DNA from: Dactylosporangium aurantiacum
Lineage (GTDB): Bacteria > Actinomycetota > Actinomycetes > Mycobacteriales > Micromonosporaceae
Direction of reading: 5' to 3'
DNA: 54,405 nt
Assembly: GCF_000716715.1 (NCBI RefSeq)
Contig: NZ_JNYJ01000058.1
Location: 1 to 54,405 of the forward strand
Positions 37,017 to 45,158 of the stretch are shown here, in pieces. The notes below the pieces were generated by a model that worked only from the letters and a program-made list of their open reading frames with translations, made no database searches and was not told the DNA's origin. The translations under genes and the position numbers were made by a program. Each line of letters begins with the position of its first letter. The first letter of the stretch is position 1.

Positions 37017-38954
37017 ATGGCCCCGCTCGTCCCGGTCCCGCCCCGCACTGCCCGGTCCCTGCTCGCCAACGGGGCGCGGACCCTGCACGTCGACGGCAAC
37101 CTGAAGTCCAGCCGCGAGTGGTTCGACCAGGCGTACCGGCGAGCGGAGCGCGACGTCGACGACGAGGCGCAGGCCGTCGCCGCGGTGGGGTACGGCGGCC
37201 TCTGGGTGCACGAGCACCGCGGCGCCGGCACTGCGGTGCTCATCGAGGCCCGGCTGCGGCGCGCCCTGGCCCTGGTCGAGCCGGCGTCCCCGCTCGGCGT
37301 GCGGGTGCAGGCCCGGCTGGCGGCCGAGCTGGACTATCGCGAGGGCGGCCACGAGCGCGTCTTCGCCGCCGTCGAGCAGGCCCGGCGCAGCGGCGACGCG
37401 GTCGCGCTGGCCGAGGCGCTGAGTCTGGCACACCACTGCGTGCTCGGGCCGCACCAGGCCCAGCTGCGCGAGGCCGTCGTGCGGGAGCTCATCGAGACGG
37501 GGCTGCGCAGCACCCGGCGCGGCGACACCCTCATCGGCCTGCTGTGGCACACCGTCGACCGGTTCCTGGCCGGCGACCGGCACGCGGAGCGGTCGCTGCA
37601 GGAGCTGCGGACGCTGCTGCGCCGCAAGCCGCACGAGGCCATCGGCTACGTCGTGCAGGCGATGGAGGTGATGCTGACGATCCGCGCCGGCGACCTCGAG
37701 CTGGCCGAGCGGCGGGCGGCGTCGTGTGCCGAAGCGGGCAAGGATGCCGGCGACGCCGACGTGATCGGCTGGCAGGGTGCGCACACGATCGCCCTGCACT
37801 GGTACCGCGGCACGCTGCCGGAGCTGATCCCGGTGCTGCGGGAGCTGGTCAACTCCCCGACGCTCAGCGCGGTCGACAACTCGCACCTGGCCGCCCTCGC
37901 CGTCGCCGCGGCGGCCGCGGGCGACCAGCGCCTGGCCCGCGGCTGCCTGGCCAGGCTGGAGGGGCCTTCCTGGTCGGCGCTGCCGATGACGAGCAGCTGG
38001 CTGGCCACGATGTACGGGGTGGTGGAGGCCGCGCACCGGCTCGGCGACCGGCGGGTCGCGGCCGCCGTCCACGACCTGCTGCACCCGTTCCACCGGCTGC
38101 CGATCATGGCCAGCATCGGCGTCACGTGCTTCGGCTCGGCAGCGCACGCGCTGGGCGTGGCCAGCCTGACCGTCGGCGACGTCGACCGGGCGGTCACGCA
38201 GTTCGAGGACGCGGTACACGCGAACCAGTCGCTGCAACACTGGCCTGCGGCGATGCTGTCGCGCGTCCGGCTGGCCGAGGCGCTGTGGTACCGCAACGGG
38301 GGCGGGGACCACGCGGCGGCGCAGCGGCACCTCGCGCAGGCCCGTGCTGAGGCCACCGCCTTGGGTTTGCCGCTGCCGGCCGTGGCGGCCGGCGAGCGCG
38401 CGGCCGTGCACGGCGCGGTGGCGACGCTGCGCTGCACCCGGCGGGGACTGCACTGGGAGCTGCGCCTCGGCGACCGGGCCGTCCTGGTCGAGGGCGGTAA
38501 GGGCATGGCCTACCTGGCGAGCCTCACCGCCAACCCTGGCTTCGAGATCCCGGCGGCCGAGCTGGCCGCGGGCCCGGGCACCGCTGCCCGGGCCGCCGGC
38601 GCCGACCGGCTCGCGTCGGCCCAGCACGTCCTCGACGACGAGGCCAAGCGGGCCTACCGGGTCCGGCTCACGGAGCTCGAGTCCGCCATCGACGAATTCG
38701 AGACGATGAACGATCTCGGCAAGGCCGAACAGGCCCGCGCCGAGCGGAGCTGGCTCATCGAGGAGCTCGCCGCGGCGACCGGCCTCGGCGGACGCTCGCG
38801 CCGCTTCGCCGACGGCGCCGAACGGGCCCGCATCTCGGTCGGCAAGGCGATCAGGCGGGCGATCGCGCAGGTCGAGGCGGCCGACCCGGTGATCGGCAAG
38901 CACCTGCGCTGCAGCGTGCGGACAGGCATGCGCTGCTGCTACCGGCCGAGATAA
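37017..38954 (+). CDS. TPR-rich regulatory-type protein
   Basis: 645 residues of helical repeats (TPR or related) over most of the length, e.g. AAVGYGGLWVHEHRGAG, AIGYVVQAMEVMLTIRAGDLELAERRAA and LGVASLTVGDVDRAVTQFEDAV, then a C-terminal domain (about 535-645: LDDEAKRAYRVRLTELESAI, FETMNDLGKAEQARAER, GGRSRRFADGAERARISVGKAI, LRCSVRTGMRCCY). That C-terminal domain is what I recall at the end of large actinobacterial ATPase/TPR regulators. No AAA or DNA-binding domain is present, so this may be a truncated or separate signalling half. Exact role unknown. Confidence 0.7.
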   Translation: MAPLVPVPPRTARSLLANGARTLHVDGNLKSSREWFDQAYRRAERDVDDEAQAVAAVGYGGLWVHEHRGAGTAVLIEARLRRALALVEPASPLGVRVQARLAAELDYREGGHERVFAAVEQARRSGDAVALAEALSLAHHCVLGPHQAQLREAVVRELIETGLRSTRRGDTLIGLLWHTVDRFLAGDRHAERSLQELRTLLRRKPHEAIGYVVQAMEVMLTIRAGDLELAERRAASCAEAGKDAGDADVIGWQGAHTIALHWYRGTLPELIPVLRELVNSPTLSAVDNSHLAALAVAAAAAGDQRLARGCLARLEGPSWSALPMTSSWLATMYGVVEAAHRLGDRRVAAAVHDLLHPFHRLPIMASIGVTCFGSAAHALGVASLTVGDVDRAVTQFEDAVHANQSLQHWPAAMLSRVRLAEALWYRNGGGDHAAAQRHLAQARAEATALGLPLPAVAAGERAAVHGAVATLRCTRRGLHWELRLGDRAVLVEGGKGMAYLASLTANPGFEIPAAELAAGPGTAARAAGADRLASAQHVLDDEAKRAYRVRLTELESAIDEFETMNDLGKAEQARAERSWLIEELAAATGLGGRSRRFADGAERARISVGKAIRRAIAQVEAADPVIGKHLRCSVRTGMRCCYRPR

Positions 38955-38988
38955 CTTGCAACCGCCCGAGACGCGCGCCCCTGGCCGC

Positions 38989-39004
38989 GGAACACGACGG
39001 AACG
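38989..39004 (+). promoter_or_regulatory. GGAACA-N4-GGAACG direct repeat (site 2 of 4)
   Basis: GGAACA (38989-38994) and GGAACG (38999-39004) repeat with a 10-base period, 40 bases before the trigger-factor-like gene that leads the SARP operon. This is the site that links the motif to possible autoregulation by the SARPs. Confidence 0.6.
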
Positions 39005-39044
39005 CCGCGTGCGTCGGCCACCGTCTGAAGGAGCTGAGGAAACC

Positions 39045-40112
39045 ATGGACAGCATGCGCTGGTTGGGTCCACGCCGGGTCGAGGTCGTGTGCGCCGCGCC
39101 GGACCAGGACGCGCTCGACACGATGTTGCGCCGGCACGGGCTGGTCGCCTCGGCGCCGCCGCAGTTCTTCCCGGACACGATGACCGCGCACGTCGACGTC
39201 CTGCCGCACGGGGTGCTTCCCGACCTCGACACGATCACGGTCGGCGCCGCCGCCGGCCTCGACGAGCAGGAGGTGGACGACTACCTCGAGCACCTGCGGC
39301 AGCAGGCGGCGACGTTCGAACCGCTCAACCGTCCGGCGATCCGCGGCGACTGGGTGCGGCTGGACCTGGCCGCGACCGTCGCGGAGGTCGCGGTCGACCA
39401 CGGCCGGGCCCACGACGTGCTGCACGAGGTCGGTCGCGATCATGCCCTGCCCGGCCTCGACGAAGCGGTGACGGGACTCGGCCCGGGCGACGTCACGACG
39501 ATCGAGACCGTGCTCGTCGGCGGGCCGCAGCAGGGCCGCACGGCCACCGTGTCGCTCACGGTGCGGGCCGTGCTGCGGCGGGTCACGCCGGCGCTGGGCG
39601 ACGAGTTCGCCGCGCGGATCGGCGAGTTCACCGGCCTCGCCGAGCTGCGGGCCGCGATACGGGCCCGGCTGGTCGCGCGGGCCGCGGATTACGACCACAT
39701 CGCGGCCTGCCGCAGCGCGGTGCGGCAGGCCGCGGACGCCGCGGGCGTCGCCGCACCCGAGTCGCTGGTCCGCTGGGAGCTGCGCCGGCACAAGGACCGG
39801 CTGACGGCCGCGCTCGGACGCTACGGCGTGTCGATGGCCGAGTGCCTGACGGCCGAGGGCGCGACCGAGGACGAGGCCGACGCCGAACTGTCCGCGGTCA
39901 TCGCCGGCCAGCTGCGGGCCGAGCTGACCCTCGACCTGATCGCCCACCGGTACGCCATCGGGGCGACCGACGCCGAGGTCGCCGAGGAGGCGCGCCGCCC
40001 CGGACCGGCCAGCCGGACCGGCGGCTACGATCCGTCGTCGCCCCGCGCCAACGTCCTGCGCGGCAAGGCGCTCGTGCTGCTGATGAGCCGCGTCAGGACG
40101 GCGCACGGATGA
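39045..40112 (+). CDS. Trigger-factor-like chaperone without ribosome-binding domain
   Basis: 355 residues, shorter than normal trigger factors (about 430-480). It matches the middle and C-terminal parts: AHVDVLPHGVLPDLDTITV, VDDYLEHLRQQAATF, the FKBP-like peptidyl-prolyl isomerase region (PGLDEAVTGLGPGDVTTIETVLVG) and SurA-like helices (ELRAAIRARLVARAADYDHI). The N-terminal ribosome-binding domain with its GFRxGKxP motif is missing; only about 40 residues precede. It is thus probably a non-ribosomal chaperone. The GAGG ribosome site precedes ATG 39045, and its TGA overlaps the next ATG, coupling it to two SARP regulators. Confidence 0.75.
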   Translation: MDSMRWLGPRRVEVVCAAPDQDALDTMLRRHGLVASAPPQFFPDTMTAHVDVLPHGVLPDLDTITVGAAAGLDEQEVDDYLEHLRQQAATFEPLNRPAIRGDWVRLDLAATVAEVAVDHGRAHDVLHEVGRDHALPGLDEAVTGLGPGDVTTIETVLVGGPQQGRTATVSLTVRAVLRRVTPALGDEFAARIGEFTGLAELRAAIRARLVARAADYDHIAACRSAVRQAADAAGVAAPESLVRWELRRHKDRLTAALGRYGVSMAECLTAEGATEDEADAELSAVIAGQLRAELTLDLIAHRYAIGATDAEVAEEARRPGPASRTGGYDPSSPRANVLRGKALVLLMSRVRTAHG

Positions 40113-42142
40113 TCGCCGACGTGCGGGTGCGGCTGCTGGGTCCGGTCGAGGCGCTGGTGGACGGCGCGTGGCGGCCGGTCGCCGGGCTGCGCCGGCAGGC
40201 GCTGCTGGCCGCGCTGGCGCTGCAGGCCCGCGAGGTCGTGTCGGCCGAGGCACTCGTCGACCTGGTGTGGGACGGGGACGAGCCCGCGAAGGCGCACAAC
40301 TCGCTGCAGAGCCACGTGTCGTTCCTGCGGCGCGAGCTGGCACTGCGGGACGTGATCGTGGGCCGGGCGCCGGGATACGTGCTCGACCTCGCCGTCGGCG
40401 GCACCGACGTCGAGGTGGTCGACGGCCTCGTCCGTCAGGTCCGGGCCGAGACGGATCCGGCTCGCCGGGCCGGCCTGCTGCGGCTGGCCCTGCGCTGGTG
40501 GCGCGGGCCGGCGCTGGCGGGCCTGCACGACCTGAGCTGGTTCGGCGAGCAGGCGGCCCGGCTCGAGGCGGTCCGGCGCGATGCGGCCTGGGCGTTGACC
40601 GACGCGCGGCTGGCGCTGGGTGAGCACCGGGCGCTGCTGGCCGAGCTGGAGCACCTGGCCGACCAGCATCCTCTCGACGAGGAGCTGCACCGCCAGCTCA
40701 TGCTGGCCCTGTACCGCTGCGGCCGGCCGAGCGACGCCCTTGCGGTGTACGGCCGGCTGCGCCGGCTGCTGGTGGAACAGCTGGGTGTCGACCCCGGTCC
40801 GGTGTTGCGCGAGCTGGAGGCGTCGATCCTGCGCCACGACGCCACGCTGGAGCCGCCGGCCGGCGGCGGCCCCGTGTCGGCGGTCGACCGCAGTGACCGG
40901 GTGCTGGTGGAGCGGGCGACCGAGCTGCGGGTGATCGATACGGCACTGACCGGTGCGGCAACGTCGGATTCGGGTTCGGTGATCTTCTTCGAGGGACCCG
41001 CGGGGATCGGCAAGTCGACCCTGTTGCGTTACGCCCGGACCCGGGCGGAGGAGGCCGGGTTCAACCTGGCGGCCGGCACCGGGCGCCTGCTGGAGACGGG
41101 CCACGCGTGGGGTTGCGTGCGCCAGATGTTCGAGTGCCTGCTGCGCAGCCCGCAGGACACGACCATCCCGCTGGCCGGCGCGGAGCGGGCCACCGCACGC
41201 CGGCTGCTGGCCGAGGCGGACCCCGCCGGCGAACACCCGTTCATCGACGCGCTGCACCGGCTGGTCGTCGACCTGGCCGCGCGCGGGCCGCTGCTGGTGA
41301 CGCTGGACGACCTGCACTGGGCCGACCCGCCCTCGGCGCGGCTGCTGGCATACCTGGCGGCCCGGGCCGAACGCTCGCCGATGGTGGTGATAGCGGCGCT
41401 GCGGCCCGGGGTGGCCGGGATCGACCAGATCGTCGCCGGGTTCGCCCAGTCCACGTGGGTCCTGTCGCCGTTGTCGGAGCGCGGCAGCGCGGCGCTGCTG
41501 CACGGCGTCGACGAAGCGGTCGCACGCCGCTGCCGCGCGGTGGCGCGTGGCAACCCGTTGTGGCTGCGGGAGCTGCGCCGGCACGCCGCCGCGGACGTCC
41601 CGGCCGACGACGCGTTCGAGCGAGGCCTGCGCGGGCTGCGCCGTCTGCTGCAGGCGCAGATCCGCCAGCTGCCCGCGGCGCTGCCGGTGGTGCAGGCGCT
41701 GGCGGTGCTGGGCGGACCAGCTCCGGTGGAGGCGATCGCGGTGACGGCCGGCACCGGCGTCGACGAGGCGTTGCACCAGTTGGCGGTCCTGCACGTGAAC
41801 CACCTGGTGGAGGGGGCCCAGCGGTACTCGTTCACGCACCCGCTGACCGGTGAGGCGGCGTACGAGGGGATCGGCCCGGCGCAGCGGGCGGCGATGCACG
41901 CTCGGGCGGCGGGGGTCGCGTTACGCACGGACGATGTGGTGGCGGCGGCGTCACATCTGGTGCGGGTGCCGGCGCGCTGGGGTGACGTCGATGCGGTGCC
42001 GGTGCTGGACCAGGCGGCCCAGGTGTGCCTGGACCGGGGTTCGGTGGACGAGGCGGCGGCGTTCCTGCGCCGGCTGCTGGAGGAGGACCTGGGCGGCGAC
42101 CGTGACCGGATCCTGGACCGGCTCGCCAGCACGGGGCGATGA
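40109..42142 (+). CDS. SARP-family regulator with BTAD and ATPase domains (SARP1)
   Basis: 677 residues. The OmpR-type winged helix (about 1-95: VRLLGPVEALVDGAWRPV) is followed by a bacterial transcriptional activator domain (about 100-245) and a STAND/AAA ATPase (Walker A GPAGIGKST at 296-304, Walker B LLVTLDDLHWAD near 400). The protein ends soon after the ATPase, lacking the long TPR region of AfsR-type proteins. It likely activates secondary metabolism or secreted-protein genes when ATP-bound. It is coupled by ATGA overlaps to the chaperone before it and to SARP2 after it. Confidence 0.9.
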   Translation: MIADVRVRLLGPVEALVDGAWRPVAGLRRQALLAALALQAREVVSAEALVDLVWDGDEPAKAHNSLQSHVSFLRRELALRDVIVGRAPGYVLDLAVGGTDVEVVDGLVRQVRAETDPARRAGLLRLALRWWRGPALAGLHDLSWFGEQAARLEAVRRDAAWALTDARLALGEHRALLAELEHLADQHPLDEELHRQLMLALYRCGRPSDALAVYGRLRRLLVEQLGVDPGPVLRELEASILRHDATLEPPAGGGPVSAVDRSDRVLVERATELRVIDTALTGAATSDSGSVIFFEGPAGIGKSTLLRYARTRAEEAGFNLAAGTGRLLETGHAWGCVRQMFECLLRSPQDTTIPLAGAERATARRLLAEADPAGEHPFIDALHRLVVDLAARGPLLVTLDDLHWADPPSARLLAYLAARAERSPMVVIAALRPGVAGIDQIVAGFAQSTWVLSPLSERGSAALLHGVDEAVARRCRAVARGNPLWLRELRRHAAADVPADDAFERGLRGLRRLLQAQIRQLPAALPVVQALAVLGGPAPVEAIAVTAGTGVDEALHQLAVLHVNHLVEGAQRYSFTHPLTGEAAYEGIGPAQRAAMHARAAGVALRTDDVVAAASHLVRVPARWGDVDAVPVLDQAAQVCLDRGSVDEAAAFLRRLLEEDLGGDRDRILDRLASTGR

Positions 42143-43962
42143 CGCCGGCCGGGCTACCATTGACCGTGCCGAATTCGGTGACGGACAGCCCGGACGGGTC
42201 CGCCCTGCCCAGGGTGCGGCTGCTCGGCCCGGTCGAGGTGGTGGTCAACGGGCAGGCCCGGCCGGTCAACGGCCTGCGGCGGCGCGCGATCGTGGCCGCC
42301 CTGGCCCTGCCGCCCGGCGTCGTCGTGGCCACCCGGCGCCTGATCGCGGTCGTGTGGGCCGACGACGCGCCGGCGACGCGCCCGAACACGCTGCAGAGCC
42401 ATCTGACGTACCTGCGTCGCGAGTTCGGCCTGCGTGACGCCATCCGCGCACGCGGCGCCGGCTACCTGCTCGACCTCGGCGACGAGCTGACCGACGCGCA
42501 GCTCGCCGAGCACGGGATCCGCCGGGCCGCGCAGGAGCCGGACCCCGTGCGGGCCGTTGAGCTGTTGCGGACCGCCCTGGCGCGGTGGCGGGGCCGGTCG
42601 CTCATCGACCTGCACGAGATGCCCTGGTTCCGGGAGCACGCGGTGCGGCTGGAGGCACTGCGGCGATCCGCGCGGCACTCGCTGACCGAGGCGAGGCTGG
42701 CCGCCGGCGACCATCACCAGCTGGTGACCGAGCTGGGTCAGGCGGCGCAGCGGCATGCGCACGACGAGGCGCTGCACCGCCAGCTGATGCTCGCGCTGTA
42801 CCGCAGCGGCCGGCGGGACGAGGCACTGACCGTCTTCCAACAGCTGCAGCACCGCCTGGGCCGCGCCGCGGACCAGGCGTCACGCGAGCTCGAGGCGGCG
42901 ATCCTGCGCCGCAGCCCGCAACTGGAGCTACCGGCGAGGGTGGGGGTCGCCGGTCCGGTCCCGGCCGGGCCGCTCGTGGAGCGGGACCGGGAGCGCGAGC
43001 TGATCGACGCCGCCGTCCGGCGGGCCGTCGAGCAGCGCTCCGGCACCGTCCTGGTGTTCGACGGCGGGCCGGGCATCGGCAAGTCGGCGCTGCTGTCCTA
43101 CGCCGAGACGACCGCGGCGGCGCGCGGCTGCACGGTGGCGACCTCGGTCGGCTGGCCGGCCGAGGCCGACGTGCCCTGGGCCGGCGTCCGCAACCTCTTC
43201 ACCGACGCCGACCTGCCCCCGCACGCGTACGGCGTGTACTGGCACATCGTCGAGCGCGCCGAGCGCGGTCCGCTGGTCCTCGTCGTCGACGACGTGCAGT
43301 GGATGGACGAGACCTCCGCCCGCTTCCTCGCCTACCTGGCACCGCGGGTTGACCGGCTGCCGGTCGTCCTCGTCGCCGCCGCGCGCCGCGACTCGCCCCA
43401 TGTCGACGAGATCCTCTCCGCCCTCGCACCGGCCACCCACCGGCTGTCGCCGCTCACCGGCGACGCGGCCACCACCCTGCTCGCCACCGTCACCGGTCTC
43501 CCCCGTGACCACCCGGTGATGGCCGGCTGCCAGCGGCTCAGCGGCGGCAACCCGTTCCTGCTGCACCAGCTGGGCCGGCGCATCAAGCGGGCACTGACGA
43601 GCGGCGGAGATCCGCAGACCGCGCTGGAGGAGACCGTGCCGACCGTCGCCCTGATGGTCAGCACGCAGCTGGCGTACTTCCCGCCGCCCGCCACCGTCGC
43701 CGCCCAGGCGCTGGCGGTCCTGGGCGGTGAGGCCGGCGTGCACGCGCTGGTCCGGGTGTCGCCGGCGCCGGCCCAGGAAGTGCTGCAGGGCCTCGGCATC
43801 CTCACGGAGAGCGCCTACGTCGTCGAGCACGCCGCCACCGGCACGTACGCGTTCGCGCATCCGCTGGTCGGTGCCACCGTCTACGCGGCGATCGCACCGG
43901 CGCAGCGGGCCGAGCTGCACGCACGCGCGGCGCGGGTCGAGGGGACCGGGCCCGCCCGTTGA
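42139..43962 (+). CDS. SARP-family regulator, tandem paralogue (SARP2)
   Basis: 607 residues with the same architecture as SARP1: winged helix (about 23-110: VRLLGPVEVVVNGQARPV), BTAD (about 110-260), ATPase (Walker A GGPGIGKSA near 310, Walker B LVLVVDDVQWMD near 383). Both end at RAELHARAA-like sequence after an HPL motif (FAHPLVGATVYAAIAPAQRAE), so the two arose by duplication. The start ATG overlaps the SARP1 stop. The 3' end overlaps the convergent TPR gene by 161 bases. Confidence 0.9.
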   Translation: MTPAGLPLTVPNSVTDSPDGSALPRVRLLGPVEVVVNGQARPVNGLRRRAIVAALALPPGVVVATRRLIAVVWADDAPATRPNTLQSHLTYLRREFGLRDAIRARGAGYLLDLGDELTDAQLAEHGIRRAAQEPDPVRAVELLRTALARWRGRSLIDLHEMPWFREHAVRLEALRRSARHSLTEARLAAGDHHQLVTELGQAAQRHAHDEALHRQLMLALYRSGRRDEALTVFQQLQHRLGRAADQASRELEAAILRRSPQLELPARVGVAGPVPAGPLVERDRERELIDAAVRRAVEQRSGTVLVFDGGPGIGKSALLSYAETTAAARGCTVATSVGWPAEADVPWAGVRNLFTDADLPPHAYGVYWHIVERAERGPLVLVVDDVQWMDETSARFLAYLAPRVDRLPVVLVAAARRDSPHVDEILSALAPATHRLSPLTGDAATTLLATVTGLPRDHPVMAGCQRLSGGNPFLLHQLGRRIKRALTSGGDPQTALEETVPTVALMVSTQLAYFPPPATVAAQALAVLGGEAGVHALVRVSPAPAQEVLQGLGILTESAYVVEHAATGTYAFAHPLVGATVYAAIAPAQRAELHARAARVEGTGPAR

Positions 43963-44809
43963 CGCCCGTCAGCCGCCGCAGTTCGGCACGGCAGGCGACC
44001 AGGGTCGGCTGGGACTCCGCGACCACCGGTCGCAGGACGGCGACCGCCTCGCGGAGGTGCCGGACCGCCGGCTGGACGCGGCCGAGGACTGCGGCGCAGC
44101 GCGCCAGGTTGTACAGCGTCACCGCCAGATCGGGGTGCCGGCGGCCGAGGCAGGCGCGCTTCACCGTCAACGACCGTCGCAGGGTCCGCGCCGCCGCCGC
44201 GTGCGCCCCCATGCGGTGCCGCAGCGAGCCCAGGTTGTGCAGCGTGACCGCGACGTCGTGGTGGACGGGCCCATGTGCCTGCAGGAAGGTGGCCAGGCAG
44301 TCACCGAGGAGACGCTCGGCCTGCGGCAGCTCGCCCCGGTCGACGAGGATGGCGGCCAGTGCGGCCTCGTCGGCGGCCAGCCGCAGCCGGTCGAGCGGTG
44401 CACCGGCGGTGCGGACCGCGATCCCCCGGCGGGCCAGCCGGACGGCGAGGTCGAGGTGGCCCCGGATGTGGGCCAGGCCCGCGAGGTTGTGCAGGCCGGA
44501 GGCGACGTCCGCGTCCCGGCCGGGCAGCTGCTCGAGGAGGCCGAGCGAACGCTCGTACGCCCGTTGCGCCTCGTCGAAGCGGCCCAGGTACTTGCAGTAC
44601 ATGCCAAGCTCGTTCAACAGCACCGCCATCATGACCGTCGCGGCCGGCCCACGGGCGCGTTCCAGCGCGTTGACCGCCTCGCGTGCGGTGGCGGCGGCCC
44701 GCGCGTAGTCGCCGCCGCGGCTGAGCGCACGGCAACGCCCCAGCAGCTGCGCGGCGGCCGCCGGTCGGATCCGACCGGCGGCCGCCGTTGCCGCCTCCCT
44801 CCCGATCAT
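43802..44809 (-). CDS. TPR protein coupled to two exported peptides
   Basis: 335 residues of tetratricopeptide repeats (about 15-280): ALSRGGDYARAAATAREAVNAL, AVLLNELGMYCKYLGRFDEAQRAYERSL, AVTLHNLGSLRHRMGAHAAAARTLRRSL and AVTLYNLARCAAVLG. The last 55 residues are Arg/Pro-rich and lie antisense to the SARP2 3' end; they may be a recent extension. No DNA-binding domain is present. Its ATG overlaps the stop of the preceding peptide gene by ATGA. The combination of exported peptides and a cytoplasmic TPR protein recalls Rap/Phr systems; this is a structural analogy only. Confidence 0.75.
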   Translation of the reverse strand: MIGREAATAAAGRIRPAAAAQLLGRCRALSRGGDYARAAATAREAVNALERARGPAATVMMAVLLNELGMYCKYLGRFDEAQRAYERSLGLLEQLPGRDADVASGLHNLAGLAHIRGHLDLAVRLARRGIAVRTAGAPLDRLRLAADEAALAAILVDRGELPQAERLLGDCLATFLQAHGPVHHDVAVTLHNLGSLRHRMGAHAAAARTLRRSLTVKRACLGRRHPDLAVTLYNLARCAAVLGRVQPAVRHLREAVAVLRPVVAESQPTLVACRAELRRLTGVNGRARSPRPAPRVRAARPAAPVRSPRRRWHRPADARTRTCRWRRARRRRRSP

Positions 44810-44955
44810 GCCTGGCCGGGCGGGCCGGCCGGATGAGGACCGATGTAGAGCCCGCCCGCGGCCTCGACCCGCGGCCCGGCGGTCGTGGTGGCGAGACTCA
44901 ACGCCGCGGCGACGAGGACGCCGACGACGAGCCGGGACCGACGCCCGCGGTTCAC
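44806..44955 (-). CDS. Small exported peptide 2
   Basis: 49 residues. Basic VNRGRRSRL, a hydrophobic core (VVGVLVAAALSLATTTAG) and a short mature part VEAAGGLYIGPHPAGPPGQA after a likely signal-peptidase site near 29-33. The GTG start overlaps the stop of peptide 1 (GTGA) and its own stop overlaps the TPR start (ATGA). Tight coupling on both sides, in a frame a non-coding stretch would not keep, argues for a real gene. Function unknown. Confidence 0.65.
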   Translation of the reverse strand: MNRGRRSRLVVGVLVAAALSLATTTAGPRVEAAGGLYIGPHPAGPPGQA

Positions 44956-45116
44956 AGCAGCACCTGGTTGTGGTTCTGGCCGCACGCCCAGTCCGGGCAG
45001 TCCTGGAAGGCCGACGTCGTGGACCGCTCGCGCGCCTGGTGCCCGGCCACGCCCGCGGCCAGCAGCGCGGCGAGGGCGAGGACCGCCGCGACCGCGCGTT
45101 TCCGTGTGTTGTTCAT
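44952..45116 (-). CDS. Small exported peptide 1
   Basis: 54 residues: MNNTRKRAVAAV leads a hydrophobic signal segment (about 9-24), followed by a mature region GHQARERSTTSAFQDCPDWACGQNHNQVLL. The two cysteines, four residues apart, could form a small loop. ATG 45116 is preferred since the operator repeat then ends 10 bases upstream as at 35201; GTG 45134 is in frame with a better ribosome site (GGTGG). The product probably acts outside the cell; a signalling role is inferred from the TPR neighbour. Confidence 0.65.
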   Translation of the reverse strand: MNNTRKRAVAAVLALAALLAAGVAGHQARERSTTSAFQDCPDWACGQNHNQVLL

Positions 45117-45126
45117 ACCGGCCGGG

Positions 45127-45152
45127 CGTTCCACGGCGTTCCACCGCGTTCA
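45127..45152 (-). promoter_or_regulatory. Triple 10-bp repeat GGAACG/GGAACG/TGAACG (site 3 of 4)
   Basis: On the coding strand TGAACG (45147-45152), GGAACG (45137-45142) and GGAACG (45127-45132) repeat with a 10-base period; the last ends 10 bases before ATG 45116. The region lies between the metallophosphoesterase stop and the peptide operon. The distal unit also contains the heptamer GTTCACC known from Streptomyces PhoP boxes, though those use an 11-base period. Confidence 0.6.
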
Positions 45153-45158
45153 CCGACC

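Noticed and set aside
36969..40343. An 1124-codon minus-strand frame opposite the TPR and chaperone genes
   Set aside because: Composition is Arg/Gln/Val-rich without recognisable domains, while the plus strand encodes clear proteins with ribosome sites.
45127..45152. PhoP (phosphate) box before the peptide operon
   Set aside because: Only the distal unit has GTTCACC, and the period is 10 rather than 11; the shared GGAACG motif at four loci explains it better, though PhoP is not excluded.
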